Assembly (NCBI GenBank): GCA_032622095.1
Contig: CP136065.1
Span: 20,262,134 to 20,326,133 of the forward strand
DNA length: 64,000 bases
From: Siphonodentalium dalli
Lineage: Eukaryota > Mollusca > Scaphopoda > Gadilida > Siphonodentaliidae
Direction of reading: 5' to 3'
Under the pieces are notes generated by a model. It was not told the DNA's origin. It saw nothing but the letters and a program-made list of their open reading frames with translations, and searched no databases. The translations under genes were made by a program, and so were the position numbers. Below, piece after piece: positions 26,190-37,877 of the stretch (its first letter is position 1; each line of letters starts with the position of its first letter).

Positions 26190-27430
26190 GGTGGCACCGC
26201 AAGAAAATACAAGGATTCCAGGCTGGCCACCATGACTCTCGCTACGCAGCCGATTTAGTAACGAAAAGTGTTATTTTGACACCCCATGCACGACTTCAGC
26301 CCAATTTTAGAAAATATGGAAGGGGCTGCATGGTCGCGTGACTTTTCTATAGGTGCCCGCTGGGTGGCACCGCACGAAAATAGAAGGATTCCCGGCTGGC
26401 CACCATGACTCTGGCTACGCAGCCCATTTAGTAACTAAAAGTGTTATTTTGACACCCCATGCACGACTTCAGCCCAATTTTAGAAAATTTAGAAGGGGTT
26501 GCATGGTCGCGTGACTTTCCTATAGGTGCCCGCTGGTTGGCACCGCACGAAAATACAAGGATTCCCGGCTGGCCACCATGAATCTCGCTACGCAGCCGAT
26601 TTAGTAACGAAAAGTGCTAATTTGACACCCCATACACGACTTCAGCCCAATTTTCGAACATTTGGAAGCGGCTGCATGGTCGCGTGACTTTCCTATAGGT
26701 GCCCGCTGGGTGGCACCGCAAGAAAATACAAGGATTCCCGGCTGGCCATCATGACTCTGGCTATGCAGCCGATTCAGTAACGAAAAGTGCTAAGTTGACA
26801 CCCCATGCACGACTTCAGCCCAATTTTAGAAAATTTGGAAGGGGCTGCATGGTCGCGTGACTTTCCTATAGGTGCCCGCTGGTTGGTACCGCAAGAAAAT
26901 ACAATGATTCCAGGCTGGCCACCATGAATCTCGCTACGCAGCCGATTTAGTAACGAAAAGTGCTAATTTGACACCCCATACACGACTTCAGCCCAATTTT
27001 CGAACATTTGGAAGGGGCTGCATGGTCGCGTGACTTTCCTATAGGTGCCCGCTGGGTGGTACCGCAAGAAAATACAATGATTCCAGGCTGGCCACCATGA
27101 CTCTCGCTACGCAGCCGATTTAGTAACGAAAAGTATTATTTTGACACCCCATGCACGACTTCAGCCCAATTTTAGAAAATATGGAAGGGGCTGCATGGTC
27201 GCGTAACTTTTCTATAGGTGCCCGCTGGGTGGCACCGCACGAAAATACAAGGATTCCCGGCTGGCCACCATGACTCTGGCTACGCAGCCCATTTAGTAAC
27301 GAAAAGTGTTATTTTGACACCCCATGCACGACTTCAGCCCAATTTTAAAAAAATTGGTAGGGGCTACATGGTCGCGTGACATTCCTATAGGTGCCCGCTG
27401 GGTGGCACCGCACGAAACTACAAGGATTCC
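26190..27430. repeat. Satellite block, second copy of the 2770-bp-shifted duplication
   Basis: Counterpart of the 23420 block, with the diagnostic AATTTTAAAAAAATTGG at 27341. Sixteen monomers is also the length of the block bounded by the first two 51-bp truncated monomers. Confidence 0.75.
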
Positions 27431-29118
27431 CGGCTGGCCACCATGACTCTGGCTACGCAGCCGATTTAGTAACTAAAAGTGTTATTTTGACACCCCATGC
27501 ACGACTTCGGCCCAATTTTAGAACATTTGGAAGGGGCTGCATGATCGGTTGATTTTCCTATAGGTGCCCGCTGTGTGGCACCGCACGAAAATACAAGGAT
27601 TCCCAGCTGGCCACCATGACTCTGGCTACGCAGCCGATTTAGTAACTAAAAGTGTTATTTTGACACCCCATGCACGACTTCAGCCCAATTTTAGAAAATT
27701 TGGAAGGGGTTGCATGGTCGCGTGACTTTCCTATAGGTGCCCGCTTGGTGGCACCGCACGAAAATACAAGGATTCCCGGCTGGCCACCATGAATCTCGCT
27801 ACGCAGCCGATTTAGTAACGAAAAGTGCTAATTTGACACCCCATACACGACTTCAGCCCAATTTCCGAACATTTGGAAGGGGTTGCATGGTCGCGTGACT
27901 TTCCTATAGGTGCCCGCTGGGTGGCACCGCACGAAAATACAAGGATTCCTGGCTGGCCACCATGACTCTGGCTATGCAGCCGATTCAGTAACGAAAAGTG
28001 CTAAGTTGACACCTCATGCACGACTTCAGCCCAATTTTAGAACATTTGGAAGGGGCTGCATGGTCGCGTGACTTTCCTATAGGTGCCTGATGGGTGGCAC
28101 CGCACGAAAATACAAGGATTCCCGGCTGGCCACCATGACTCTCGCTACGCAGCCGATTTAGTAACGAAAAGTGTTATTTTGACACCCCATGCACGACTTC
28201 AGCCCAATTTTAGAAAATATGGAAGGGGCTGCATGATTGGTTGACTTTCCTATAGGTGCCCGCTGGGTCGCACCGCACGAAAATACAAGGATTCCCGGCT
28301 GGGCACCATGACTCTGGCTACGCAGCCCATTTAGTAACTAAAAGTGTTATTTTGACACCCCATGCACGACTTCAGCCCAATTTTAGAAAATTTGGAAGGG
28401 GCTGCATGGTCGCGTGACTTTCCTATAGGTGCCCGCTGGTTGGCACCGCACGAAAATACAAGGATTCCCGGCTGGCCACCATGAATCTCGCTACGCAGAC
28501 GATTTAGTAACGAAAAGTGCTAATTTGACACCCCATACACGACTTCAGCCGAATTTTCGTAAATTTGGAAGGGGCTACATGGTCGCGTGACTTTCCTATA
28601 TGTGCCCGCTGTGTGGCACCGCACGAAACTACAAGGATTCCCGGCTGGCCATCATGACTCTGGCTGGGCAGCCGATTTAGTAACGAAAAGTGCTATTTTG
28701 ACACCCCATGCACGACTTCAGCCCAATTTTAGAACATTTGGAAGGGGCTGCATGATCAGTTGACTTTCCTTTAGGTGCCCGCTGGGTGGCACCGCACGAA
28801 AATACAAGGATTTCCGACTGGCCACCAATGCTCTGTCTACGCAGCCCATTTAGTAACTAAAAGTGTTATTTTGACACCATGCACGACTTCAGCCCAATTT
28901 TAGAATATTTGGAAGGGGCTGCATGATCAGTTGACTTTCCTATAGGTGCCCGCTGGGTGGCACCGCACGAAAATACAAGGATTCCCGACTGGCCACCATG
29001 ACTCTGTCTACGCAGCCCATTTAGTAACTAAAAGTGTTATTTTGACACCCCATGCACGACTTCAGCCCAATTTTAGAAAATTTGGAAGGGGTTGCATGGT
29101 TGGCGTGACTTTCCTATA

Positions 29119-29132
29119 GGTGCCCACAAGGA
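29119..29132. repeat. Satellite monomer with 23-bp deletion
   Basis: GTGCCC joins directly to ACAAGGATTC, losing the usual GCTGGGTGGCACCGCACGAA block and adjoining bases. The same junction is present near 30828 and 31495, so this deletion was spread by later duplication of blocks. Confidence 0.8.
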
Positions 29133-32051
29133 TTCCCGGCTGGCCACAATGAATATGGCTACGCAGACGATTTAGTAACGAAAAGTGCTAATTTGACACC
29201 CCATACACGACTTCAGCCCAATTTTCGAAAATTTGGAAGGGGCTATATGGTCGCGTGACTTTCCTATAGGTGCCCGCTGGGTGGCACCGCACGAAACTAC
29301 AAGGATTCCCGGCTGGCCATCATGACTCTGGCTGGGCAGCCGATTTAGTAACGAAAAGTGCTATTTTGACACCCCATGCACGACTTCAGCCCAATTTTAG
29401 AACATTTGGAAGGGGCTGCATGATCGGTTGACTTTCCTATAGGTGCCCGCTGGGTGGCACCGCACGAAAATATAAGGATTCCAGGCTGGCCACCATGACT
29501 GGCTACGCTGCCCATTTAGTAACTAAAAGTGTTATTTTGACACCCCATACACGACTTCAGCCCAATTTTAGAAAATTTGGAAGGGGTTGCATGGTCGCGT
29601 GACTTTCCTATAGGTGCCCGCTGGTTGGCACCGCACGAAATTACAAGGATTCCCGGCTGGCCACCATGAATCTCGCTACGCAGACGATTTAGTAACGAAA
29701 AGTGCTAATTTGACACCCCATACACGACTTCAGCCCAATTTTCGAAAATTTGGAAGGGGCTACATGGTCGCGTGACTTTCCTATAGGTGCCCGCTGGGTG
29801 GCACCGCACGAAACTACAAGGATTCCCGGCTGGCCATCATGACTCTGGCTGGGCAGCCGATTTAGTAACGAAAAGTGCTATTTTGACACCCCATGCACGA
29901 CTTCAGCCCAATTTTTGAACATTTGGAAGGGGCTGCATGATCGGTTGACTTTCTTGTAGGTGCCTGCTGGGTGGCACCGCACGAAACTACAAGGATTGCC
30001 GGCTGGCCATCATGACTCTGGCTGGGCAGCCGATTTAGTAACGAAAAGTGCTATTTTGACACCCCATGCACGACTTCGGCCCAATTTTAGAACATTTGGA
30101 AGGGGCTGCATGATCGGTTGATTTTCCTATAGGTGCCCGCTGTGTGGCACCGCACGAAAATACAAGGATTCCCGGCTGGCCACCATGACTCTGGCTACGC
30201 AGCCGATTTAGTAACTAAAAGTGTTATTTTGACACCCCATGCACGACTTCAGCCCAATTTTAGAAAATTTGGAAGGGGTTGCATGGTCGCGTGACTTTCC
30301 TATAGGTGCCCGCTGGGTGGCACCGCACGAAAATACAAGGATTCCCGGCTGGCCACCATGAATCTCGCTACGCAGCCGATTTAGTAACGAAAAGTGCTAA
30401 TTTGACACCCCATACACGAATTCAGCCCAATTTTCGAACATTTGGAAGGGGTTGCATGGTCGCGTGACATTCCTATAGGTGCCCGCTGGGTGGCACCGCA
30501 CGAAAATACAAGGATTCCTGGCTGGCCACCATGACTCTGGCTATGCAGCCGATTCAGTAACGAAAAGTGCTAAGTTGACACCTCATGCACGACTTCAGCC
30601 CAATTTTAGAACATTTGGAAGGGGCTGCATGGTCGCGTGACTTTCCTATAGGTGCCTGATGGGTGGCACCGCACGAAAATACAAGGATTCCCGGCTGGCC
30701 ACCATGACTCTCGCTACGCAGCCGATTTAGTAACAAAAATTGTTATTTTGACACCCCATGCACGACTTCAGCCCAATTTTAGAAAATATGGAAGGGGCTG
30801 CATGATTGGTTGACTTTCCTATAGGTGCCCACAAGGATTCCCGACTGGCCACCATGAATATGGCTACGCAGACGATTTAGTAACGAAAAGTGCTAATTTG
30901 ACACCCCATACACGACTTCAGCCCAATTTTCGAAAATTTGGAAGGGGCTACATGGTCGCGTGACTTTCCTATAGGTGCCCGCTGGGTGGCGCCGCACGAA
31001 ACTACAAGGATTCCCGGCTGGCCACCATGAATCTCGCTACGCAGACGATTTAGTAACGAAAAGTGCTAATTTGACACCCCATACACGACTTCAGCCGAAT
31101 TTTCGTAAATTTGGAAGGGGCTACATGGTCGCGTGACTTTCCTATAGGTGCCCGCTGTGTGGCACCGCACGAAACTACAAGGATTCCCGGCTGGCCATCA
31201 TGACTCTGGCTGGGCAGCCGATTTAGTAACGAAAAGTGCTATTTTGACACCCCATGCACGACTTCAGCCCAATTTTAGAATATTTGGAAGGGGCTGCATG
31301 ATCAGTTGACTTTCCTATAGGTGCCCGCTGGGTGGCACCGCACGAAAATACAAGGATTCCCGACTGGCCACCATGACTCTGTCTACGCAGCCCATTTAGT
31401 AACTAAAAGTGTTATTTTGACACCCCATGCACGACTTCAGCCCAATTTTAGAAAATTTGGAAGGGGTTGCATGGTCGCGTGACTTTCCTATAGGTGCCCA
31501 CAAGGATTCCCGGCTGGCCACCATGAATATGGCTACGCAGACGATTTAGTAACGAAAAGTGCTAATTTGACACCCCATACACGACTTCAGCCCAATTTTC
31601 GAAAATTTGGAAGGGGCTACATGGTCACGTGACTTTCCTATAGGTGCCCGCTGGGTGGCACCGCACGAAACTACAAGGATTCCCGGCTGGCCATCATGAC
31701 TCTGGCTGGGCAGCCGATTTAGTAACGAAAAGTGCTATTTTGACACCCCATGCACGACTTCAGCCCAATTTTAGAACATTTGGAAGGGGCTGCATGATCG
31801 GTTGACTTTCCTATAGGTGCCCGCTGGGTGGCACCGCACGAAAATATAAGGATTCCAGGCTGGCCACCATGACTCTGGCTACGCTGCCCATTTAGTAACT
31901 AAAAGTGTTATTTTGACACCCCATGCACGACTTCAGCCCAATTTTAGAAAATTTGGAAGGGGTTGCATGGTCGCGTGACTTTCCTATAGGTGCCCGCTGG
32001 TTGGCACCGCACGAAAATACAAGGATTCCCGGCTGGCCACCATGAATCTCG

Positions 32052-32076
32052 ATTATAGGGTAGGTCCGTCTATAAT
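32052..32076. repeat. Inverted repeat at the right edge of the satellite
   Basis: Directly after the last partial monomer (ending CATGAATCTCG) come ATTATAG, an 11-base spacer and CTATAAT, a perfect 7-bp inverted repeat. It could be chance, or the relic of whatever joined the array to this flank. Confidence 0.5.
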
Positions 32077-32570
32077 CTGGTAATAACCATGCAGCCACTG
32101 AATCTAGACGTAAAGCCTGCTATAGAACGATATATACACGGAACTTCGACGTATACTCGTGGCAACATATTATCACAACCGATTCGATTGTACATATATG
32201 ATTTACGAAGAAGGAAACGTGGACTACAAATGTCTATAATGACTGGTGTTATTTTCATCGCACCAGAGGTGTTCATAGAGTCTGTTTTCATCACACTTAG
32301 CTTACTCAAAATGCAAACAAGATTTGACTGACGAGATGATCAATATTTTCAGTGTTTACATATCAAAACGGTTACGTACCTTTATTCCGACGACGAATAA
32401 GCCTACTAGTACTACCCCAACTGTCGAAGTCCGAGATTCCGAAAGCTCAATAGTCCGAAGTCTTTGATTGTCGTTGTTTTATGGATCAGCATACGTATTT
32501 GAGGGCATACCTACAGGGGGGGGGCGTAAAAAAGTTGCGAGACGTGGTTTTTTTTTTTTTACATTGCCAT
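32077..32570. other. Single-copy-looking flank of the satellite, no gene recognised
   Basis: This holds a G9 run near 32516 and a T-rich run near 32548. A + strand open frame of 80 codons (32089-32331, starting MQPLNLDVKPAIERYIHG) is the only frame of note. It shows no motif I recognise, overlaps an equally long frame on the other strand, and lacks clear splice or promoter context. I do not call it a gene. Confidence 0.5.
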
Positions 32571-32572
32571 TT

Positions 32573-34606
32573 TTAGCTCAACTTACTTTGAGCTATTGAC
32601 ATGGTTTGGCGTCCGTCGTCCGTGTGTGCGTGTGTCCGTCAACAATTTCCTTTCGCGCGGGCTACAGATCGTACCTTTGGTCTAATCTTTATGAAATTTG
32701 TCATGAATGTTGACATTGACATGTAGATGGGAACGAGTCATTTTGGGGTAATTCGGTCAAAAAACATTTCAAAATTCAATCCATTGGCGCGGGCTACAGG
32801 TTGTACTGTTTGTCTGATCATCATGAAATTTGTCATGGATCTTAATATTGACATGTAGATGGGAACGGGTGATTTTGGGGTTGTTCGGCCAAAAAATATG
32901 GCCGCCAGCAGCCATCTTAGATTTTACTCTTTGCATGACTAAATCCTTTGGCACGGGCTACAGGTCGTAGCTTTGGTCGGAACTTTATGAAATGTGTCAT
33001 GGATGTTAACAATGATATGTAGATGGGAACGAGTCATTTTTGGGTCGTTCGGCCAAAAAACATGGCCGCCAGCAGCCATCTTGGATTTTACTCTTTGCAT
33101 GACTAAAACCTTTGGCGCGGGCTACAGGTCGTACCTTTGGTCTGATCTTTATGAAATTTGTCATGAATGTTGACATTGACATGTAGAAGGGAACGAGTCA
33201 TTTTGGGGTCATTCGGTCAAAAACATGGCCGCTGGTGGCCATCTTGGATTTCAAAATTCAATCCATTGGCGCGGGCTACATGTCGTACTGTTTGTCTGAT
33301 CATCATGAACTTTGTCATGGATGTTAATATTGACATGTAGATGGGAACGAGTGATTTGGGGGTCATTCGGCCAAAAAACATGGCTGCCAGCAGCCATCTT
33401 GGATTTTACTCTTTGCATGACTAAATCCTTTGGCGCGGGCTACAGGTCGTAACTTTGGTCGGAACTTCATAAAATTTGTCATGAATGTTAACAATGATAT
33501 GTAGATGGGAACGAGTCATCTTGGGGTCGTTCGGCCAAAAAACATGGCCGCCAGCAGCCATATTGGATTTTACTCTTTGGATGACTTAATCCTTTGGCGC
33601 GGGCTACAGGTCGTACCTTCGGTCTGATCATCATAAAATTTGTCATGGATGTTAATATTGACAAGTAGATGGGAATGGGTCACTTTGCGGTCATTCGGCC
33701 AAAAATCATGGCCGCCAGCAGCCCTCTTGGATTTTACTCTTTGCATGACTAAATCCTTTGGCGCGGGCTACAGGTCGTAGCTTTGGTCAGATCTTCATGA
33801 GATTAGTCATAGATGTTAACAATGACATGTAGAAGGGAACGAGTCATTTTGGGGTCATTCGGCCCAAAAACATGACTGCTGGTGGCCATCTTGGATTTCA
33901 AAATTAAATCCATTGGTGCGGAATACAGGTCGTACTATTCGTCTGATCATCATGAAATTTGTCCTGGGTGTTAATATTGACATGTAGATGGGAACGAGTC
34001 ATTTTGGGGTTGTTCAGACAAAAACATGGCTGCCAGCAGGCATCTTGGATTTTACTCTATACATGACTAAATCCTTTGGCGCGGGCTACAGGTCGTAGCG
34101 TTGATCGGATCTTCGTGAAATTTGTCATGGATGTTAACAATGACATGTAGATGGGATTTGTAAAGGCTGTTGACATTGACATGTAGATGAGGAACGAGTC
34201 ATTTTGGGGTCGTTTGGCTAAGAAACATGGCCGCCAGCAGCCATATTGGATTTCACTCTTTGCATGACTAAATCCTTTGGCACAGGCTACAGGTCGTACC
34301 TTTGGTCAGATAATTATGAGATTTGTAAAGGCTGTAGATGGGAACAAGTCATTTTGGGGTAATTCGGAAAAAAAACAAGGCTGCCGGTGGCCATTTTATA
34401 ATTTACTCTTTGCATCACTAAATCCTTTGGCACACCATAATCACCACATCCCTGATTCGATCATTATGAAACCTGTCATGAATGACGATATTGACATGTA
34501 CATCTTGTCTTACTTAGACATTTCAATTATAGCACCTTTCCTATTCCTCCATTTACTGTCAACTATTAAATTATTCCCCTACCTAAGTTGAGCTACAGTG
34601 TCATTG
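32573..34606 (+). mobile_element. Non-autonomous element with AGCTCAA end hairpin and internal repeats
   Basis: The left end has TTTAGCTCAACTTACTTTGA, whose AGCTCAA...TTGAGCT arms form a terminal hairpin, followed by GGCGTCCGTCGTCCGTG. The right end reads CCTAAGTTGAGCTACAG, the inverted form of the left TAGCTCAACTTA. Between them the phrase GGGCTACAGGTCGTA recurs near 32661, 32793, 32957, 33121, 33275, 33439, 33603, 33767, 33922, 34083 and 34284. That is a period of 164 bp with a shorter 154-bp version at intervals. Each unit also carries CATGGCCGCCAGCAGCCATC and GACATGTAGATGGGAACGAG. No protein is encoded. Elements with AGCTCA-type terminal hairpins and (GACG)n tracts are, to my knowledge, common in bivalve genomes; the exact superfamily is not determined. 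Confidence 0.8.
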
Positions 34607-36633
34607 ACACTTTCATTTTACACCCACCCACCCTTTCTTGCATTTCTTTTTAATAAAATGTTAGACACCCACCCCAAAACCCCTCTGTAAAAACGACCAA
34701 ACGCTCTATATTGGTCCCTTCTTTGAAAGAACAAATTAAATGTTACTTCCTGTTTACAAACATGTGCAAGACAAATATTTTCTTGGCAGATAATTATGCG
34801 ATAGTCAGCAGTAATCAGCGATAATCTCAACTAAATTGAACTCCAAGCAATCAACAAAGGTAGAATATGATGTGATTATATTGGTAAATTTATAACCCAG
34901 CCTATTCATCTGTGTGAGTAGATGAAAAATATGTTGAATCCCCTGGAATGACAACACAAAATAACTAGGGCCAGTGTTAGGGCCTATAATAGAATATAAA
35001 ATTACACAAAATTAAATTTATCTTTTTTTCAGACATCAAGCAGCATCAACTAGTAGGCCTAGAGCCTATAGTAATACCAAAAAGGAAAATCTGCATATGA
35101 ACCAGTGTACGAATTAGCTTTTATGTATGCCTGCATGACCACCGACCCAACCTCGCATTACGACTTAGGACTAGGCCTAAAATAATGTTTAACCCTTTGA
35201 GTTTGAACGCGGATGGTCAAAATAGTTTTCCAATACCTGTAGTACTGTCACTTATTACTCTCAAATATATTACTGAGATTCATTTGGACAATCAGAGCTG
35301 AACTTCGGTCATGTACTGGATGGAGTTCATGTGCAATAAGAAATTCACACACATTCTGTACATGACCTTTATGTGTGCCTTCAAACTAGACCACCTTGCA
35401 TGCACATCATCTTATAAATATACAATAATTAAGTAAATTAATTTTACTTCTTATATTTTTTTCAAATTAGCTTGAATTAGACATTAAGTATCATTTACAT
35501 ACTAGTATATGCAGGTAATTATGGGATATAATAATTACACTGTGAAAAAAACTGTAATGGAAGTGTCCTGGGCCCTCTTCACATCTATTTAAATAATATT
35601 TTTATACTTTTCAGAAGACTATCCAAGGAAGGTTATATTTTTGTTTCTTTCAATAAATGTTATTAAAACTTTATTTCATGTCTACTTATTTACTTATTGA
35701 TGGTTTTCAACAACACTGAAACAAATAATTTGACAATTCAAATAATTATTTGACAAAAGTATATTTAAAAATCAATTTTAGTATACAAACACTGATACAA
35801 ATACTTATTTCATACATTACACTCATGCATCAACTAACTGTATGAGTAAAGAGACTGTCATGAAGTATAAGAAGTATTGTAATATTCTGTCATGAGTTGT
35901 TAGCTGATATTGTCAGACTGCATTAAGTTCATCCTTCCCTAGAGCTATCTGAAGTATTTCATTTATTGAACTACACCGTGAACTAGACAATTTTCAATAT
36001 AAAAACTGTCAAGCAAGCTGAAACAGACACAATAAAAAAAAATTATTCACTCTTTTTCCATTTTATATCAACTTATGGGGGTAATTATAACAATATTGAA
36101 TGTATTAGTGCTTCTCATATTGCAACAAGCCACAACATATAAACAAATATGTTTCAAACAGTTGAAAATATGTCAATGAAAAAAAAATGCCAAAAAAGTG
36201 GTCAAAAACTCTTTCCGGCCGCGGGGTACTCAACCACCCCCCACCTCACATCTCGTAAAAAAAATTCGGACCCCCCTGATACCTACCGCAAAAAACTCCC
36301 GGATTGACTTTTTCAAAACTTAACAGGTCTGATGCACACCCATAACATAAATGACCAGTCTACTTTGTTGAAATCATAATTATGCAACAATCATTAAACT
36401 GTGAAGTGTGTGAGACCATAATGTCTAACCACCTGCTCGCTTCAATAACAATTTCATGCGTATCTTATATCAACCACAAGGCACAAGTTAAAAGGCAACT
36501 TTGCATGGTTTTAGGGGCGATTTTATGGACAAATGAATCTCACTTTCATGTTAAATTGTGTTTCTTGTAGCCATCAAGTCGTCAAATAGTGTCTGTCATT
36601 TGCAGAATTAATTGATAGAAGCTTTTCCCTGTC
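34607..36633. other. AT-rich non-coding DNA, no gene seen
   Basis: Scattered AATAAA-like and T-rich motifs occur, and the phrase TAGGCCT(A) recurs near 34970-35180. Nothing coding or structured was recognised. Open frames of 60-70 codons here have no recognisable content. Confidence 0.5.
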
Positions 36634-36718
36634 TCAGGTCCCCAGAGGGTGAATTTAGTAGTGATGCTATCCCACACAGTGGGCTAGCATCACCAAATTC
36701 ACCCTCTGGGTACCTCAT
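36634..36718. mobile_element. GAGGTCCCC fold-back hairpin (copy 1)
   Basis: The arms CAGGTCCCCAGAGGGTGAAT and its near-complement (ATTCACCCTCTGGGTACCT) flank a second inner stem, GTGATGCTA / TAGCATCAC, around TCCCACACAGTGGGC. The whole folds into an 80-bp hairpin. The same structure returns at 44448-44530, so it is a dispersed fold-back repeat, not a unique terminator. Confidence 0.8.
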
Positions 36719-37010
36719 TCTGCTTAAGCATCGTAACAATGAATAATTCTGCTCTTGTACTACATGTATCTGCTTTTCTGTCTGGTGTCTGATTTTCGTA
36801 CCGAACACCCCTCCAATTGAACAATAGACCATTCCAATGTATACTTTAATAACTGAACGGAACAATCCACTTAGTCTAGAAATCAATGATAATTTAAGTG
36901 TTTTCATAATTGACTAGTTTATCTTTTATTTTGAGAGAAATCAACAGTAAGGCAACAGAAATTTAATAGCCCGGTTTACGAACCCATCCTAAAACATTTT
37001 CCTCAATATT

Positions 37011-37178
37011 GTAAAATTGATTGTAAAATTGATTGTAAAATTGATTGTAAAATTGATTGTAAAATTGATTGTAAAATTGATTGTAAAATTGATTGTAAAA
37101 TTGATTGTAAAATTGATTGTAAAATTGATTGTAAAATTGATTGTAAAATTGATTGTAAAATTGATTGTAAAATTGATT
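37011..37178. repeat. 12-bp minisatellite, 14 perfect copies
   Basis: GTAAAATTGATT is repeated 14 times (168 bp) with no mismatch that I can see. On the minus strand it is open and reads as a repeated Asn-Gln-Phe-Tyr tetrapeptide inside a 112-codon frame (36963-37301). This is the expected by-product of a 12-bp unit lacking stops and not evidence of a protein. Confidence 0.95.
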
Positions 37179-37590
37179 AATATATGGTGAAGAAAACATT
37201 TGATTGCATCTAACCATATAATCTATTATATGGATTTGTTTGAACACCTTACTCTTATTTGAATTCATGCAGTACCATTTTTCACACACCCATCGGTGCA
37301 TGAATTTAAAACTGAGCGAAAAATATTACGATACCCGAGTACCAAACCAAAAGCAAAATATGAGGGCTGTGTTAATGATCTACAACCATTATGGAAAATT
37401 TGACTGAACATACAATTATATTAACGTATCTCAATACCATTAACCATTATACAAAGCGATAAATCATGGTAAAATCTTTGATGTTGCCATGCTTGCAAAA
37501 AATGTAAATATTCCAGGCTAAAGGTCGGTGCACGTACCTTGACATATGTGATCCGCCATATCAAATCCAGTCGGGATTTTTTTATCCTGT

Positions 37591-37659
37591 GCCAATGCAT
37601 TCTCTTATATATGCGAGTCGACCATAGGTCGCCTCGCATATATAAGAGAATGCATTGGC
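37591..37659. repeat. 69-bp palindromic hairpin, GTCGACC loop type
   Basis: The stem GCCAATGCATTCTCTTATAT continues through ATGCGAG and is matched perfectly by the complementary arm, giving about 27 paired bases. The interior GTCGACCATAGGTCGCC itself forms a CGACC/GGTCG stem. It is the best-preserved example of the dispersed hairpin. Confidence 0.9.
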
Positions 37660-37877
37660 CTAACAATTTTTTACAATTTCAATAATTTGTTCTTGTATTC
37701 TTTAACAATTTTATAATTTCACCCATACAGAGCCCCAGACAAACATGAGCAGACGACACTCTTCTATATGCTTCTCTATATGTGTGGGGCTCCCTGCAGG
37801 GTAATGGATGTTTTTTATTTTATGTCCTAAAAATTGTAAGAAACATTTATTTAAAAAAAATGATAAAAAATTGTTAG

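Larger units (their letters stand above)
6334..32051. repeat. 173-bp satellite array, about 149 monomers
   Basis: Successive starts of GGATTCCCGGCTGGCC fall at 6334, 6507, 6680 and so on, a period of 173 bp, and the pattern runs without interruption for 25.7 kb. Each monomer has, in order, GGATTCCCGGCTGGCC, CTACGCAGCC(G/C)ATTTAGTAAC, an AAAAGTG block, TTTGACACCCCATGCACGAC, TTCAGCCCAATTTT, (A/C)GAA(A/C)ATTTGGAAGG, GCATG(G/A)TCG, CTTTCCTATAGGTGCC and GGCACCGCACGAAAATACAA. The period is not a multiple of three, and stops (for example TAG in ATTTAGTAAC) recur, so frames such as MPAGWHRTKIQ are artefacts. Bivalve satellites with monomers of about 160-173 bp are known. I did not see an ApaI site (GGGCCC) in the consensus, so identity with the 173-bp Mytilus ApaI satellite is not supported. 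Centromeric or heterochromatic location is inference. Confidence 0.97.

Noticed and set aside
6820-31900. Open frames of 60-83 codons in the satellite, e.g. starting MPAGWHRTKIQ or MLLNRLRSE, seen many times
   Set aside because: The monomer length of 173 is not a multiple of three, the frames end within one or two monomers, and the same peptides reappear only because the DNA is repeated.
6334-32051. CENP-B box in the satellite monomer
   Set aside because: The consensus was scanned on both strands for TTCGNNNNANNCGGG; TTCG and CCCG occur but not with the required spacing.
32089-32331. 80-codon frame beside the satellite as a gene
   Set aside because: An equally long frame lies on the other strand, there is no recognisable motif, and no promoter or splice signals stand out.
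36634-36718. Hairpin read as a transcription terminator
   Set aside because: The same hairpin occurs at 44448-44530 with no gene beside either copy, so it is a dispersed repeat. Rho-independent terminators are also not expected in this setting.
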